Origin: Norana najaformis
Taxonomy: Eukaryota; Annelida; Clitellata; Crassiclitellata; Hormogastridae
Length of the DNA stretch: 64,000 nucleotides
Direction: 5' to 3'
Assembly: GCA_964023275.1 (NCBI GenBank)
Contig: OZ029916.1
Coordinates: forward strand, 17,624,150 to 17,688,149
The position numbers were made by a program, and so were the translations under genes. Below are positions 48,933 to 61,075 of the stretch, piece after piece. The stretch's first letter is position 1. Each line of letters starts with the position of its first letter. Under the pieces are notes generated by a model, which was not told where the DNA came from, did no database searches, and worked only from the letters and a program-made list of their open reading frames with translations.

Positions 48933-49983
48933 TATCAGAACATTTGTAAATCGCATTATAGGGACCCCTCAAAAGTGTTTGGAACATGGCTCCCCACAGG
49001 ATTTAAATGAATGATAACTATTGTTTCAAAGACCAGAATCTGAAGTAACTTCTTGTGCAGCAACTGTTTTGACTACTTTGTAAGACATAGAGTGAAAAAC
49101 TTCCGACTGAAACGAACCAAAGTTCTTAGCAGAAAAGAGCAAAACTGTGCTCAATAACAGTGAATATAATCTTTTCTGGCAAAGTTATGTCCAAATAAGT
49201 TCATGAAGGCAATAGTGCATTTACATCATATTCTGTTGTACTATGCAGAATATTGGCTTAAATAACTTTACATTCTATATATTACATAGCCACATTATTC
49301 ATTATTCATTAGTCAATCGATTGCAAGTGTTCAGAAATCAAGTTATAACACCCTCTTAAAGCACTGCATACTGCTGAACTGCGGCTGAGTTGGACACCTG
49401 TGGAATAGACTGTTTCTAGTATTGGCGTCCATTTGTTATTATATAGGGGTTGAAGGTTGGAGATAATTCAGACGAAGATGCTTCTGCTCTTGGCCAAGTC
49501 GTACGTTGCGAAGGCGAGAAGGATCATCCCAGAACTCTATATACAAGCAATTATATTCAGACTCAAGAGGTTGGGATAGACCAGTCGACGCTCTCGCCAC
49601 ACATGGGTACGAATGATGGAATCCGACTTGCAATCACTACATTTCTGATTGCAATGGGCTGGAGAGCAAGTCAAGAATAGAGACGGCTGACTTCATGAGG
49701 ACCAGGACCAAGATCAGACCGACAAGCTCCAGAGAGCTCCAGAAAGGAACCACAAATGATGCCGAACTCACCAACACTTCTGTCACGTTCCTCACCTCAC
49801 GTGTCGTCGTCGTCCATCACGTGCGTCCGTTGGTGATCACGGATGGTAGCTGGAGGTACGCCATCGGCGGGAAAATTCGACACTCACCTGACGTGAGGGA
49901 GTACCAGACAGCTGACTGATGAAATGCAAGACTCGATCGAGGGATTGTCAAACTAGTTTATAAAGGAAGAAAATGACTTTAGT

Positions 49984-50052
49984 CAGACAGATGCCAGACA
50001 GATGCCAGACAGATGCCAGACAGATGCCAGACAGATGCCAGGCAGATGTCAG
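49984..50052. repeat. 11-bp tandem repeat
   Basis: About six head-to-tail copies of AGACAGATGCC, the last ones diverged. The lack of spacers rules out a CRISPR-like array. Confidence 0.9.
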
Positions 50053-50156
50053 ACCGATACAGACCGAGAGAGGGACTGAGCGGTTCGTCAGTCGATGTTA
50101 AGTCTCAGTTAAATAATAATAAAAGATTATATTCGACTTCTACTCGGCCTCGTGAC

Positions 50157-50455
50157 AACTCCTGCCCTTGCAATTTCTGTTCAGGTCTTTTTCACTAAAA
50201 ACTGAAAACACTTCTCTTCCACCAATCCTATCCTGAGTCCAATTCTTCCCCTTATCTACATTGCCGCTTCAATTCCAAACATCATCCACCGTAGGCGTCT
50301 GACCGTCTGTCTGCCTAGCTCTTGAAACTTAACCTGCAACCGAGCCCTTCCTGCCTATCGATTTTGTTTTGACTGAGCACCTGTGAATAAGCTGGTTTCC
50401 GCGACTTAGCTTTCGTTGGGCGTTGTATAAATCTCGAGCTTACGATTTTGCTTAC
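50157..50455 (+). mobile_element. CR1-like 3' end, sense
   Basis: The end of the ORF2 frame and about 230 bases of 3' UTR. It runs through GCGACTTAGCTTTCGTTGGG and CGTTGTATAAATCTCGAGC to a short TTACGATT tail. It is the sense counterpart of the antisense ends at 8735, 31372, 57068 and 61170. Confidence 0.55.
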
Positions 50456-50469
50456 CCTGGGAGATTAGA

Positions 50470-51330
50470 TATCATCCAGGAGGAGATTGTGTAACTATAC
50501 GAAGATGAACTGTTAAGAGAGACAGAGGCGAATAGTTGGGTGTCATCAGCAAAGAGGTGATGGTCAACTTAGGACGCTTTAATGGTTGAACTGAGTGAGA
50601 TAGTGTAGAGGATCAACAGAAGTCCAAGAACGGAGCCTTGTGGAACTTCGCAAGTAAGAGGGCATGATTGAGAAGAGGCTTCTGATGTTTTAACTGAGTA
50701 CGAGCGGGGAAGGATACAGAGAAATATTTTCAAAGGAGATCAGTGTCAGTAAAACCAAACAAAGTTGAAAGTCTTTGGGCTAAGATATTGCGATCAACGG
50801 CGTAGAAGGCTGCTGAAATATCAAGGGGGCAGAGGCAAGAAACCTGTTGCAGAAACAAACTTGCTGTAGAGAGGAGTAGGGTATCAGTTGAGTGGTGTTT
50901 AGTGAAATCAGATTGATATGGGTTAAGAAGTGAGTTGGAATCTAGATAATCGTCGTTCCAAAAGAGGACTATTCCTTGAGTTAATTTGGAGACGAAAGAC
51001 AGATTAGAGACAGGTCGGTAGTTCGAAAGGATTTCTTTATCAAGTGATGATTTCTTGAGAAGAGGGGTAAAAAGAGAATATTTGAAAAGGAGGGGAAATT
51101 ACCAGTAGACAAGGAGAGGTCAATTATTTCGGTGATAATTAGAACAAGAGCAGATGCACAGTCTTTCAGTAAGGAGCTGTTCGTTTGGAAGAGATTTTAA
51201 CAGATGTAGTATTTCAGTCTCTGGTGTGGGTTGAAAGACAGACAGTGAAGATCGAGGTGTGTTGATGTAGTCGCAAGGACGTGCATTGACAAGATAAGTT
51301 TGTGTCGTATTTCTATTTGTCATAGAACAT
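50470..51330 (-). mobile_element. CR1-like reverse transcriptase fragment, antisense
   Basis: On the minus strand: SSLSVFQPTPETEILHLLKS near 51240, the segment just before the CR1 reverse transcriptase. After frame breaks come an NYRPVSNLSF-like relic near 51020, a DISAAFYAVDRNIL relic near 50800 and a QYADD-region relic near 50550. It is heavily decayed. Confidence 0.6.
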
Positions 51331-51334
51331 TAAT

Positions 51335-52225
51335 TAATTAACGCATGTTGTTTACTTGCAAACACCGAAAGCACGTGTAATTACAACGCTTACCAGAACA
51401 GCCTAACAAATGACTAGCAAGTCTTTTAAATTACTTTTAGGATAATATCGAGGAGATAACCTTCGAGGTGTATTTTGAAGGCGTTATGGAAATGTTCTGT
51501 TACATTACAATACATCTAAGTAATAATAGTAAAAATACTATTCGAAACAGATCAATGAACTGGTTTTGTGTTCTTTCGGCAATTAGTGACCCTGCATGAA
51601 TTCATTGTCTTTTAAGTATTTTAGGAACTTGCTTAACATGCTCTGTGGATTAATTCTGATAGTAGGCTGTGTACTTCCTTCAGAAGCGTATTTGTGCTTC
51701 AGCGGATAAGTAAAAAGCCGTATAGACACTCTAAGAACTAGATGTAGTTACAATGAGTTTAACACAACATGCATTGCTTTCATAGGTCGTTGACTTTCCA
51801 CTTTACCTTACTTTACACGTTATTCTGAGGACTCTTGTTTGCAGAGACGCATAGAAATATGCGAATACCTGTCCTTACTTTACTTTGGTGCATTGTGGCA
51901 TACAACAGTGCTTAGTTGTTTTATTATGAATTTACAAATTAAACTTATTATAGAGATATCGCCTATAAATACGCCAAACACACTGACGACTTAAAGTTAT
52001 GCATCGTGTCCTAAGGTTCTCGCCCATCAGAAAAGGTGGCTTGTTGTCTACACGAATCTAATCTCCAATTTCATTTTCAACTGCTTGCTGAGTTTAGCAC
52101 ATTCTTTTATGACAATTCTAGAGATATCGGGTATGCCTATCTGAAGGCTTGATATAGATACAGATTGCTATTCGATCCCCTGTGCGTAACACGATATTGG
52201 CAAATCTTCGTCAAATCAGGCAACA
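51335..52225. other. no recognisable gene or element
   Basis: AT-rich sequence without long open frames or identifiable repeats. Confidence 0.4.
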
Positions 52226-52745
52226 GGGTCATTCGAGCTCAACTCAACCAGGGCCTCCCACTCGACCATCTCAGAATTGGCTGAAATTTTAACCACATGT
52301 TCCAAGATGCATTTTATGGAAAACTCCAAAATATTTCTGCAATATTTAAAATACTTTCCAAGATATCGTTGATTCCGTGACCCCACCCTCCGAAGGCATT
52401 TCGCGAAACTTCGAGATGTCCACTTTTTGAGAACTGACATCTCTAGAACTGTAAGACCAATTTAGATGATTTTTTCCAGCTATACAATTTCTTCCATAGA
52501 TTACAAAAATATGATTATTATTATTGTGTGTCCTATGATTTCAGCTGTATTAAATGTCAAAAGTGCCTTCATATTCATTTTACTTTTAAATTTTGCAATA
52601 TTCAGTGATCAATATCTCCAACTGTACCAGCGGAAAAATGTTTGGGCTTTTCCATCAAATGCATCTTGGAACATGTGGTTAAAATTTCAGCCAATTCTGA
52701 GATGGCCGAGTGGGAGACCTTGGTTGAGTTGAGTTCGAATGACCC
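52226..52745. mobile_element. 520-bp foldback/MITE-like element
   Basis: Long inverted repeats: 52226-52332 (GGGTCATTCGAGCTCAACTC...) pairs with 52640-52745 at roughly 90% identity by eye, including a TTGGCTGAAATTTTAACCAC core. Weaker pairing may continue inward. A loop of about 300 bases has no convincing gene. I could not find a target-site duplication. Confidence 0.65.
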
Positions 52746-53260
52746 AAAAGTTTAATGAGGGTGCTCTCCTGTTTTTGTATAATCGTTGCCAAGAGATTTT
52801 TCAACATGTGGGTCAAGCTGCTGTTTGAAAGGAGGGTAATAAATAAGCGATTATCTTTTAAATGGCTTAATGAACAATTGAAATACACCAATTCATTTTG
52901 TATTCATCAGATCATTTGATGCCTTCATCCAGTACATAGTGAAACAATTTTTTATTCACATATACCTTACATCATAATAAAACTATATTACATAAAATAT
53001 TACACAAGCAATAATTATAGAAAAATATGTTTGTTGCACATATATTTATATATATTTACATATTATGGCCTTCTAGATATAAGTGACTCTAACGTCCTGA
53101 GATAAAATTTCACAAGTTTTTTTTCAAAACGAGTATTGTTTGAAAACTGCTGTCAATGTCACATTTTGATTTGACTCGATGTCTAGATTGATAGTCAGTT
53201 GCTGGCAATAACTGCCCCTGTAAGAAGAGCTTGCATTTTATTAGAGTTTTCGATCTCTGT

Positions 53261-53450
53261 CTACGTCGATTGCTGAGAAAGCGCTAGGTGATGTCGCCCC
53301 GACGGCAGCAGTTTAAGAACCTGTATAAAAGTCTTCACGGATCTGTAACGATCCAAATCATCCAATCCATCTAAGACAGATGCCTCAACTTGGAGAACAA
53401 TCAGAGCTTGCGGTCTGACCTTTCGCTTTTTCGAAGAAGCGATTTGTCCT
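53261..53450 (-). other. possible exon downstream of 53713 frame
   Basis: An open minus frame containing KKRKVRPQALIVLQ and LDGLDDLDRYRSVKTFIQVL. An acceptor-like GCGAAAG precedes it. It could belong with the 53713-54159 frame, but I find no convincing donor linking them. Confidence 0.15.
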
Positions 53451-53712
53451 TCGTAGCATTTGTAAATATGACATGGAACAGCGATGGAGGTTGTAGTATA
53501 TATCACTGGGAACAGTGCAACAGCGCAAGCTTAGCATTGCATGAACATTAATATGTCCAATAGTTGAACTGCCAAACAAAAGCTGATGGAAAAATAAAAA
53601 CTGTTGCAAAAAGTAGAGTGTAACGACCACGATTTATTTACAGTGTTATTAACGAGTTATGACTGAATGATCACTCAGTTTTGCGACAGTTTATAAGTAG
53701 GATGTGAACATC

Positions 53713-54159
53713 TTAGTGAGACGCTATTTGGTTCAGCATATTGAGGTTTTTGCAGAAATCATGTTCAACCACTCCGACTCGTCGTTGACGATATCTTGGG
53801 CTGTTGACAAATGCCTCAAATCTCTCGTCTTCTCCTTCCTCACTCTCAGTGTCTTCAGTGTTTATAAAGTCTCTCAACTCCAAGTAACCTGTGGTTATCT
53901 GGTCGGAGAAGATGCCATTTAGGCTGGCGTTTCTTGACGTATCGATGGAGATGGATTGGGCGATGTTTCGATTGAGTGGCGCTGAAACGGTGTGGGTGGC
54001 GGTGGTGGAGGTTTCGATGAGGTCAGTGGAAGATTCATTCTCAAATTCTCTGTTGTCGTTGGCAGAGCACTGCAGCTGCTCTATCTTCTCCGGACTCATG
54101 CCAGCGAAGATGTTAGCGAGGGCGTTACGTCTTTGCATCATCGCGCGGTGTACAGACAT
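53713..54159 (-). CDS. putative gene or terminal exon, unknown function
   Basis: An ATG-initiated frame of 148 codons, MSVHRAMMQRRNALANIFAG to LNQIASH. It starts helical (SPEKIEQLQ), has a serine/threonine-rich middle, then an acidic NTEDTESEEGEDERF stretch and RYRQRR. The composition is protein-like and unlike the surrounding DNA. The frame also stays open upstream to 54215, and a TTTTTCTTGTAAG acceptor ends at 54202. It may therefore be the last exon of a gene running in from higher coordinates (extra residues VNRLVKELYFSRK). No transmembrane segment or recognised family. Confidence 0.4.
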   Translation of the reverse strand: MSVHRAMMQRRNALANIFAGMSPEKIEQLQCSANDNREFENESSTDLIETSTTATHTVSAPLNRNIAQSISIDTSRNASLNGIFSDQITTGYLELRDFINTEDTESEEGEDERFEAFVNSPRYRQRRVGVVEHDFCKNLNMLNQIASH

Positions 54160-55342
54160 CTTCCTCGAAAATACAGTTCTTTAACAAGTCGATTGACGTT
54201 CCTTACAAGAAAAATCTAAAACATTGTACAACTGAAAATATATTATGCCGACTAATATATTTTGTGTTAAGAAAAATAAACATAATTAGGGCCCACACAA
54301 AATGGAAACTTCAGTTATTTGCTTATTTTTCGAAAAAGGGAATTTCGTTGAGAACCGGGTGTTTCTTTATCACTGTGATTAATTCGTGAAACTTTCATTA
54401 AGTTTCGTAATTGTTGTTGAATCAGTTATAATTCTATCGCACACGCCAGAAGCAGAAGAAGAACTTAAGGCTGTCAAACAGTTTAGCCCGATGCAAAGAG
54501 CTCATAATTTTTGTCCAAACCAGGAACAAAATAACTGTAAGCTCTGTGCATGTTTTGAACTCGACATTTCACCGCAACAACAGCCAATTTATGACTCAGC
54601 CTGAAGGGAAGAGCAGCCGTTTCAACGAAGCTTCTCGTGTATTGTAATTGCACAAAAAGAGCAGCGACATTTCTTGCATAGGCTATAAACCAGCTGTAAT
54701 TAGAAAAAGGCCCGAAACACAATGTCACAGGCTGTGTGTCGCCCCCGCAAGATCATTGGCCACAGTCCATGCGAATGACTGTGTCTTTGATGTCTTTCAA
54801 TGCATGCCACAGCCATTCGGAGTCGGCAAAACAGTCTTTGTGGCCATTTTATGCCCCCACTAATGAAGGGAAATACCAGCGTATGTCGGCATCCTATCAG
54901 AAGCAAGTTCATTCAACCGGTGTTTCCTCTAATTTTTTCTCGTCGTGCGGGCAGTGGTCTACAGCGTGGGCAGTAGCATTTGGGACATGCGCTGTGGTCC
55001 GTGCAAAATTGCACATCTATAGGCCTGAACTAAAGCGCTATAAAATCACGTGGTATAAAAGAAAATGACTAAAGACAAGTTGAACCTTTATTAAAGGTTG
55101 TCCTTATGCAGTTGGCAACAAGCGTACACATAACCTGTGTTGATTGTTTAACCAGAATTCAAAAAGTCTATTCCTGTCAGGCAATCAAGTCATTTCTGCC
55201 TCTGTTGCATTATAAGGCTGAAGCCCAGCTAATACTCCTAAACTGTGCTTTCATGGAAGGTGGCATAAACAATTACACGCTGGGAACTCACTCAGTTCTT
55301 CATACTCCAGGACGTAGGATACTACCTCATCAAATGTCTTGA

Positions 55343-56185
55343 TGATTCCTGCCTTAAACTTTTCTATTGCAGTATAGACGACACTGCTTACAAGCCCGTT
55401 GCTTCGTGCGTCGTCAGTTTAACAAGTAGATTATAATAGCCTACTTTACTGCTAATCTAGCAATCTCAGTTTATCTGGCGTTTACGTGATGTGCAAACAG
55501 AAGACCAAATCAAGGCCTTAATAGCCATAGGGAGTCGAATCTGCGTACCTATAGGTGAACAATTACCATCATAAGTTGCAAACCACATTAATACAGGTTC
55601 ATACAGTCATCGCGTTTAAGAAATAAAGTCCATATACTTACGAGTGAGTTTGATAAACGATTCTGTCGGTGCTTTGACGAAAGAACGTCCAGTTAGACTT
55701 AGGCGTTGTAAGAAAAATGCTGTTTGATGTTGTCGGACTCGATCTCTGCTCTGTCGTTGTCGTGTTTGTCGGTTGCCGATTATTATATGCTAAACCCTAA
55801 ATCAGTCTGGCTCTTTTATAGCGTCGGCTGGTAGCCAGCAGCCATTATGCACCCAGGCCGATCAAGACAGTCGACCGATTGCGGCGGCGGCGGCGGACGA
55901 GCGGCGGAGGAGGGGACTGCTGTAGGCCATGACTTCTGCTTCTTCCGCTTAGGTTGCCTCGATGGCCTCAGTCATCTGTGACTCACCGCAATATATCACA
56001 CGGCCTTTGCTGTGGGATAGGCCTGCTGCATGAAAATACGGTAACATATTATAGGCCATAATAGGCGCATTATAGGCCATGTGGGTCTGTGTGTATGTCC
56101 GTTTATCAAACTCACTCGTAAGTATATGGACTTTGTTCCTTAAACGTGGCGGCTGTAAAAATCTGCATAAATGTGGTTTCCCAGC
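55343..56185. other. no recognisable gene
   Basis: Contains a short GGC-rich segment at 55880-55910 and several AGGCCTA cores near 56020-56080. The segments GTATATGGACTTTGTTCCTTAA at 56117 and TTAAGAAATAAAGTCCATAT at 55616 are partly inverted copies, suggesting another small foldback about 500 bases apart. Confidence 0.35.
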
Positions 56186-56189
56186 TGTG

Positions 56190-56262
56190 TGTCTGTGTGT
56201 CTGCGTGTCTGTGTCTGTCTGTCTGTCTGTCTGTGTCTGTCTGTCTGATATCTGTCTGTCAA
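56190..56262. repeat. (GTCT)n array
   Basis: GTCTGTCTGTCTG blocks with GTGT interruptions. Confidence 0.85.
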
Positions 56263-56660
56263 CTTATTTAAACGCGTAAATAATTTGAACATTTGGCAAA
56301 TTATTAGATGTCGTAGTTTCTTCCGGGTTCTATATCTGCCACTAACTTGATATGGAGCGCCTTCAACTATTAACCAAATACACTAATTTAATTACATAAT
56401 TATAATTATAACGTATGCTAACGTCTGTTTGAAAAAGGAAGAAGTATGGGCTTATAATAATAGAAAGTGTTCCACATGATTTGTTATACATGTTTTTGAA
56501 TAATCCCATGTGGCATGTTCCGAACTCATCCTTTTTGCGTTTCCCAAATCAATGTACTCATAATGGGATGGTAGGCCTACACAGCTTCATGGAATCGATC
56601 ATTGATCTTTGGGGCACTGCGTGAGCATCGTGGCCTATAGCTGGACCCTACTCGATTTTC

Positions 56661-56972
56661 AATGAATTTATCGGGTGAGATCCTTCCCCACCGCTACCCG
56701 TTTGAAGGATGCCACGCCATTACACGGGGAGTGTATGGACCAACATGCAAGTACGTATTTGTATCTGAACATTTGTTCAGGTACTTTCTACGTACCCTAC
56801 TGGATGAAAACCCCATAGTGTTACTGAACAGTGAAGTGATTCATAGAATTGTCCAGTGAAACGAAATAGGGTAGTCCATGCAAGGGATGGGTAGTGTGCA
56901 GGTCAAATACCATTAGTCCTCAGGGTTGAGGTCACACGGTCTCAAGAAAACACCGTGTACATTTACATACTT
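56661..56972 (+). repeat. family 2 repeat fragments
   Basis: AATGAATTTATCGGGTGAGA at 56661 is the inverse of the segment at 36175-36205. At 56926-56972, GTCACACGGTCTCAAG...CCGTGTACATTTACAT matches 36215-36260 in the direct sense. The two pieces may be separate insertions. Confidence 0.4.
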
Positions 56973-57067
56973 GCTCATAACCACAAAGACTGCGCAGTTG
57001 CCTGCGTGGCTACGTGACGTCGGGAATTTCCAACTTCGCAAAGATCTCCTAATTATTGTTCACAACG

Positions 57068-57145
57068 TTGTAAATAATCGTAAAAACCCGAGATTTCTAC
57101 AGTGCCCTAAGAAAGCTAAGTTGCGAGAACCATCTTATTCACACG
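57068..57145 (-). mobile_element. CR1-like 3' end fragment, antisense
   Basis: CGAGATTTCTACAGTGCCCT and CTTATTCAC match the antisense ends at 8760 and 31395. Confidence 0.5.
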
Positions 57146-57199
57146 TTGTGTGTTATTCAGTAATAGGCCTACAAGTAGTTCCCTTATAAGTTTTGGTGG

Positions 57200-58540
57200 G
57201 CTTCAACTTTTGTCCAATAAGGCCAATAAAGCTATTATTCTGCAGTCTCTGCGCTTACATGTTATGTGTGGATGACAAATATATGGCCCAGTCCCGTGCA
57301 GCCTATAACGTATCCGCCATCAGAAATGACTGGTAACCTATTTTTTTTGAAAAGCCAGAATTTCCCATATGTATGGAACAGCATGGTTAATTGGTTAATA
57401 TGGTTATGACTAGTCGCACAAACAGTGTAGTTACATATCTACACACACACACATACACACAATTTCTAAAAAGATGGTTATGTCATCATCTAGAAAAATA
57501 TGTTTCACATTTATGTATGCACGCAGGCCCATATAAATGTTTAAAACAGGACTTCGTGTCTGTTTCATAAAGGCGATAATCGTTATTGAACTAATACCGA
57601 ATGAGTCAGATCATGCAACAATCAAGTTCCGGGTTACTCTGCCAGCTGTGCTCAAATTTATTGACTAAAAACAGAATTCCGTGGAGTAAGCTTATTCACA
57701 AGCTTTGAGTTTAAGCGAATCGACACGTAGCAACCTTTGACCAATGTGTCGCCCCCAACGTCAGGATTCGTCAAATCAGATGCTGATCCAAAGTTGATCT
57801 AAGTTCAAGTTCAAAATTCACCAGTTGACTCAACAGCGATTGAGTAACAGATTGTGCACACGACTGTAGTCTGGGAAACTGACCTACTTCTAAACAGACC
57901 ATAAATCAGGGTTGTCCAACACACGGACTCTTCCGGCTCGCCGAATGGGTTCATCTGGGCACGCCGAGCCTTTCAAAATACTGATTTTTAGGCATAAAAT
58001 TGTGAAATATTGCTTGAGTATTTGCGTAAGCAAAAGCAATGTCAGGTATCCTTTTAGTACAAAAAATCAGCAGAAATATGAATATGTGGTAGCTGATCTT
58101 AAGGTAGGAAAATAAAATTCTTGTTCGCTAGTATGCGTTGCGTTGTTTTGATAATTAATGAAATTGTCTTCGGCCTCCAAAGTCTTAGAAAAATGGCAAT
58201 ATGTCCCTTCACCCCGAATGGCTGGACATCCCTGCTGTGAATGATGACCAAATACAGTGTGCACTGCGGTTAAAATGTACACACGACAGCTGTCGGATGT
58301 TTACTGAAAACTAATAGACCAGTCAGTAATATAAACCTACATGGATGTTATGTATGTGTGCCAAAAAATTAACATGTTTATGGTTTTAGTGAAGCCAGGA
58401 AAGACAGACAACCCGAACCTGTGGGTATTGGTTTGAAGGATCTTGGCACAATCCCCAATGAAGCGCAGACTCTGCCACAACAATCCTACACCAGTGCATG
58501 CGTACTCAGTGGAAACTGAGTTGGCCTAGATGACTGTCCC
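57200..58540. other. no recognisable gene
   Basis: A short (AC)n run at 57439-57461 is the only clear feature. Confidence 0.4.
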
Positions 58541-58544
58541 TGTC

Positions 58545-58590
58545 CCTCTGTCCCTCTGTCCCTCTGTTCCTCTGTCCCTGTCCCTATATG
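58545..58590. repeat. TCCCTCTG tandem repeat
   Basis: About five copies of an 8-base TGTCCCTC unit, last ones diverged. Confidence 0.75.
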
Positions 58591-58608
58591 GCGTTGTATT
58601 TCAAGTAC

Positions 58609-58975
58609 TTAACGCGATGTTTGCTTAACTTCACTGTGCTTGCCAGTGTCGTATCCAAAACGCCAAGCCGCCATAAGTGTGTAGCTGTAGTAATACAGGC
58701 CTACTGCAGAAATTCCCTTTGGACTAAAATAGCCAGAAACTGAAATACGAAACAGTTTCGCGAGATCCGGCTTCGTGCTGTCAATGAAGTTGTGTAATGT
58801 GAAACGTTTTTTCCCTACAGGGTCGGGCATTTCCACAAAGCTGACTTTAGTTGCTTCTTCTGGACAAAGCTGTTGACTCAGTCTGATGTGGTGGCTGATT
58901 CGCTGAGCTTTGTAACAAGCAGTCAGTGAGCAAAGACGGTCACCGTTAAGACGGTTACAGCTTAATGCACATTTT
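58609..58975 (-). other. unassigned open frame
   Basis: The minus strand is open for about 120 codons, with in-frame ATG at 58830. It includes SQQLCPEEATKVSFVEMPDP, LHNFIDSTKPDLAKLFRISV and LYYYSYTLMAAWRFGYDTGK. The residue mix looks protein-like, but no family is recognised and no splice partners were found. Confidence 0.2.
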
Positions 58976-59299
58976 TATAGCGCTATAGTTAGATCAACAA
59001 TTTGTATATATCCGTTTTCAAAGGTGCTGATTTACTCGATTTTGAAGTTTTAGGCTCTGATCTCGATTATTTTGCAATGATTATATACAGAGGCGTAGGC
59101 TTCGATTTCTTACTGACAGCAGCGGAAGAGATCACAATAATAGGGCGTACAGATGGGCATTTTATCGATAAGCATGACTCACGGTGCAGATGGGCACCTG
59201 ACTGCGTAGATGAGACACCTGTAGCACACACGGAATCCAGAGCCGACTTTAAGTGCGTAATATTATATTACGTGATTTAGAATTGGAGAATGCTTTTGG

Positions 59300-59300
<1 letters not shown>

Positions 59301-59361
<61 letters not shown>

Positions 59362-59410
59362 GGCAGACAGACAGACAGACAGGGAGCGAGACAGAAAGAC
59401 AGAGATAGAC
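59301..59410. repeat. (GA)n(GACA)n array
   Basis: A GA run of about 30 bases followed by ACAG tetramers. Confidence 0.9.
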
Positions 59411-59703
59411 AGAGGTGTGGTAGTTGCTTTATGTTTGTGCTTAACTGAGGTATTGTGTGAACCTTTGTTAGAGCTTTTGCAAAGACCAGAAATGTTGCAA
59501 ATCTGTGTGTAAGTTAAGATCTCTGAGGTAGATAGAAGCACCGACTGATTGATAGACTGAACTCGCTTACCTACTGTATATAAGTTAAGACCCTATTCAC
59601 AGACTGAGTCAGTCAACCAATCACTCAATGACTCGCTCACTCGGCAAATCCGACCGTCAATCCGCCCGCTCGTCATTCAGTCAGTCCTTCCTCTTTATAC
59701 ATT

Positions 59704-59882
59704 CAGTCAGTCATGGTCAGTCAGTCAGTCAGTCAGTCAGTCAGTCAGTCAGTCAGTCAGTCAGTCAGTCAGTCAGTCAGTCAGTCAGTCAGTCAGTCAG
59801 TCAGTCAGTCAGTCAGTCAGTCAGTCAGTCAGTCAGTCAGTCAGTCAGCCAGTCAGCCAGTCAGTCAGTCAGTCAGTCAGCT
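59704..59882. repeat. (AGTC)n array, about 180 bp
   Basis: Over forty AGTC/CAGT units, nearly perfect to about 59845 and then with CAGCCAGT variants. Serine/glutamine/valine frames here are not genes. Confidence 0.95.
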
Positions 59883-60703
59883 AGTCATTGAATCACTGCG
59901 CACATAATTGAATGCGTGAATGAATTAATTAATTAACTCAATAACGAATTAACGAATTACCGAATCAATTAATTCGGTGAGCTGGACGAATGAATTGAAC
60001 AAATGTATTGTCGTGAGGGAATCAAACGATGAAATGAAGTGAATGAAAGGAACGAGTAAGCGAACGGTCGGACGAAGGAAGGAACGCAGATATGGACAAA
60101 TAAACAAATAATAATAAGTAAGTAAGTAAATAATTGCATAAAAATAATAATTACATAAATAGGTGAACCCTAACGGGACGCTAAATCTTGAGCGTTCTTT
60201 AGATGGCCCTGGAATCATCCCATACGTCAGCAAAGGTTAGAAATTTCGGATAAGGGTTTTTCCTATAGTTGGCCCATGGGACGCATTTAAAATTCATGGG
60301 TTTGTCCCTGCGCATATCCCTTTATACTATGGAATGAGTGTATGCTATGACTCAAATCGGTGCTGGGCCTACAAAGCAACACTGGCAAAAGACATAGCAC
60401 TGAACCAGAGATAGTCAGTTCACGGTCTGAAGGTTATGAATGACATATCGTTGGTTTCTAGCTAGCAATACAGTAAATCAATTTCTTAAGAAGTTAATAC
60501 AGTTTTCAAAATGCAGAGACCACACAAAGGACCGTTATTTAAGAACATCTAAAAAGCACAACATATGTGAAAATGCTTGAAATGAATTTGCACGATGAGC
60601 ATGCGCAGTCGAAGAAACTCAGCTCGAACAAAATAGGACCAGGTGTCGCTGGCAGAGGGTCTGAAGGTGGAGCGATGGTCTACTGAGTTATATGTGATAC
60701 AAT

Positions 60704-60775
60704 CTCATATATATATATATGACATATATATATATATGATATATATATGATATATATGTCATATATATTAATTAA
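60704..60775. repeat. AT-rich palindromic array
   Basis: Alternating TATATATATATG/CATATATATA blocks that can form hairpins, directly ahead of the SINE at 60778. Confidence 0.8.
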
Positions 60776-60777
60776 TG

Positions 60778-61075
60778 AGTGCGACACGGTAGTCTATCGG
60801 TAACGCGTTTGGTCAATGATCATGCGGTTGCGGGTGCGATTCCGTGTAATGACCCTGGGCAAGTTGTTTGCCCACACCGTGTCTCTGTTGCGAAGCAGTA
60901 TAATTTGGTACGTAACGACGTAAGCTGGGAAGTAAATGGCAAGTCCTGCGATGCACTGGCCTCGGGTCCAGGATATTGGAATTCGTCCACTGCCGGCTCA
61001 AGGGCCAAGAAAAGGAGATGAGCGCCTCCACTACGTCTCACTTGTTGGATATGGGATACTTTACTTTTTACTTTA
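60778..61075 (+). repeat. tRNA-derived SINE candidate (family 4)
   Basis: CACGGTAGTCTATCGGTAAC is an A-box-like start and GGGTGCGATTCCGTG a B-box-like block. A unique body follows, then a TACTTTACTTTTTACTTTAC tail. Its TGACCCTGGGCAAGTTG resembles the CCCTGGGCAAACTG at 28785. Confidence 0.5.

Noticed and set aside
49984-50052. CRISPR-like direct repeats
   Set aside because: The 11-base units are contiguous with no spacers, in a genome with spliceosomal introns. It is a simple tandem repeat.
50157-51330. Twin-primed (5'-inverted) CR1 insertion
   Set aside because: In twin priming the inverted part lies 5' of the sense part and the tail is at the outer edge. Here the sense copy's tail abuts the antisense fragment, so two separate insertions are more likely.
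54386-54604. Small cysteine-containing secreted peptide
   Set aside because: The N-terminal hydrophobic stretch is interrupted by a glutamate and there is no splice, promoter or conservation support.
59628-59907. SVSQSVSQ repeat protein
   Set aside because: A translation of the (AGTC)n array; every frame of such an array is open.
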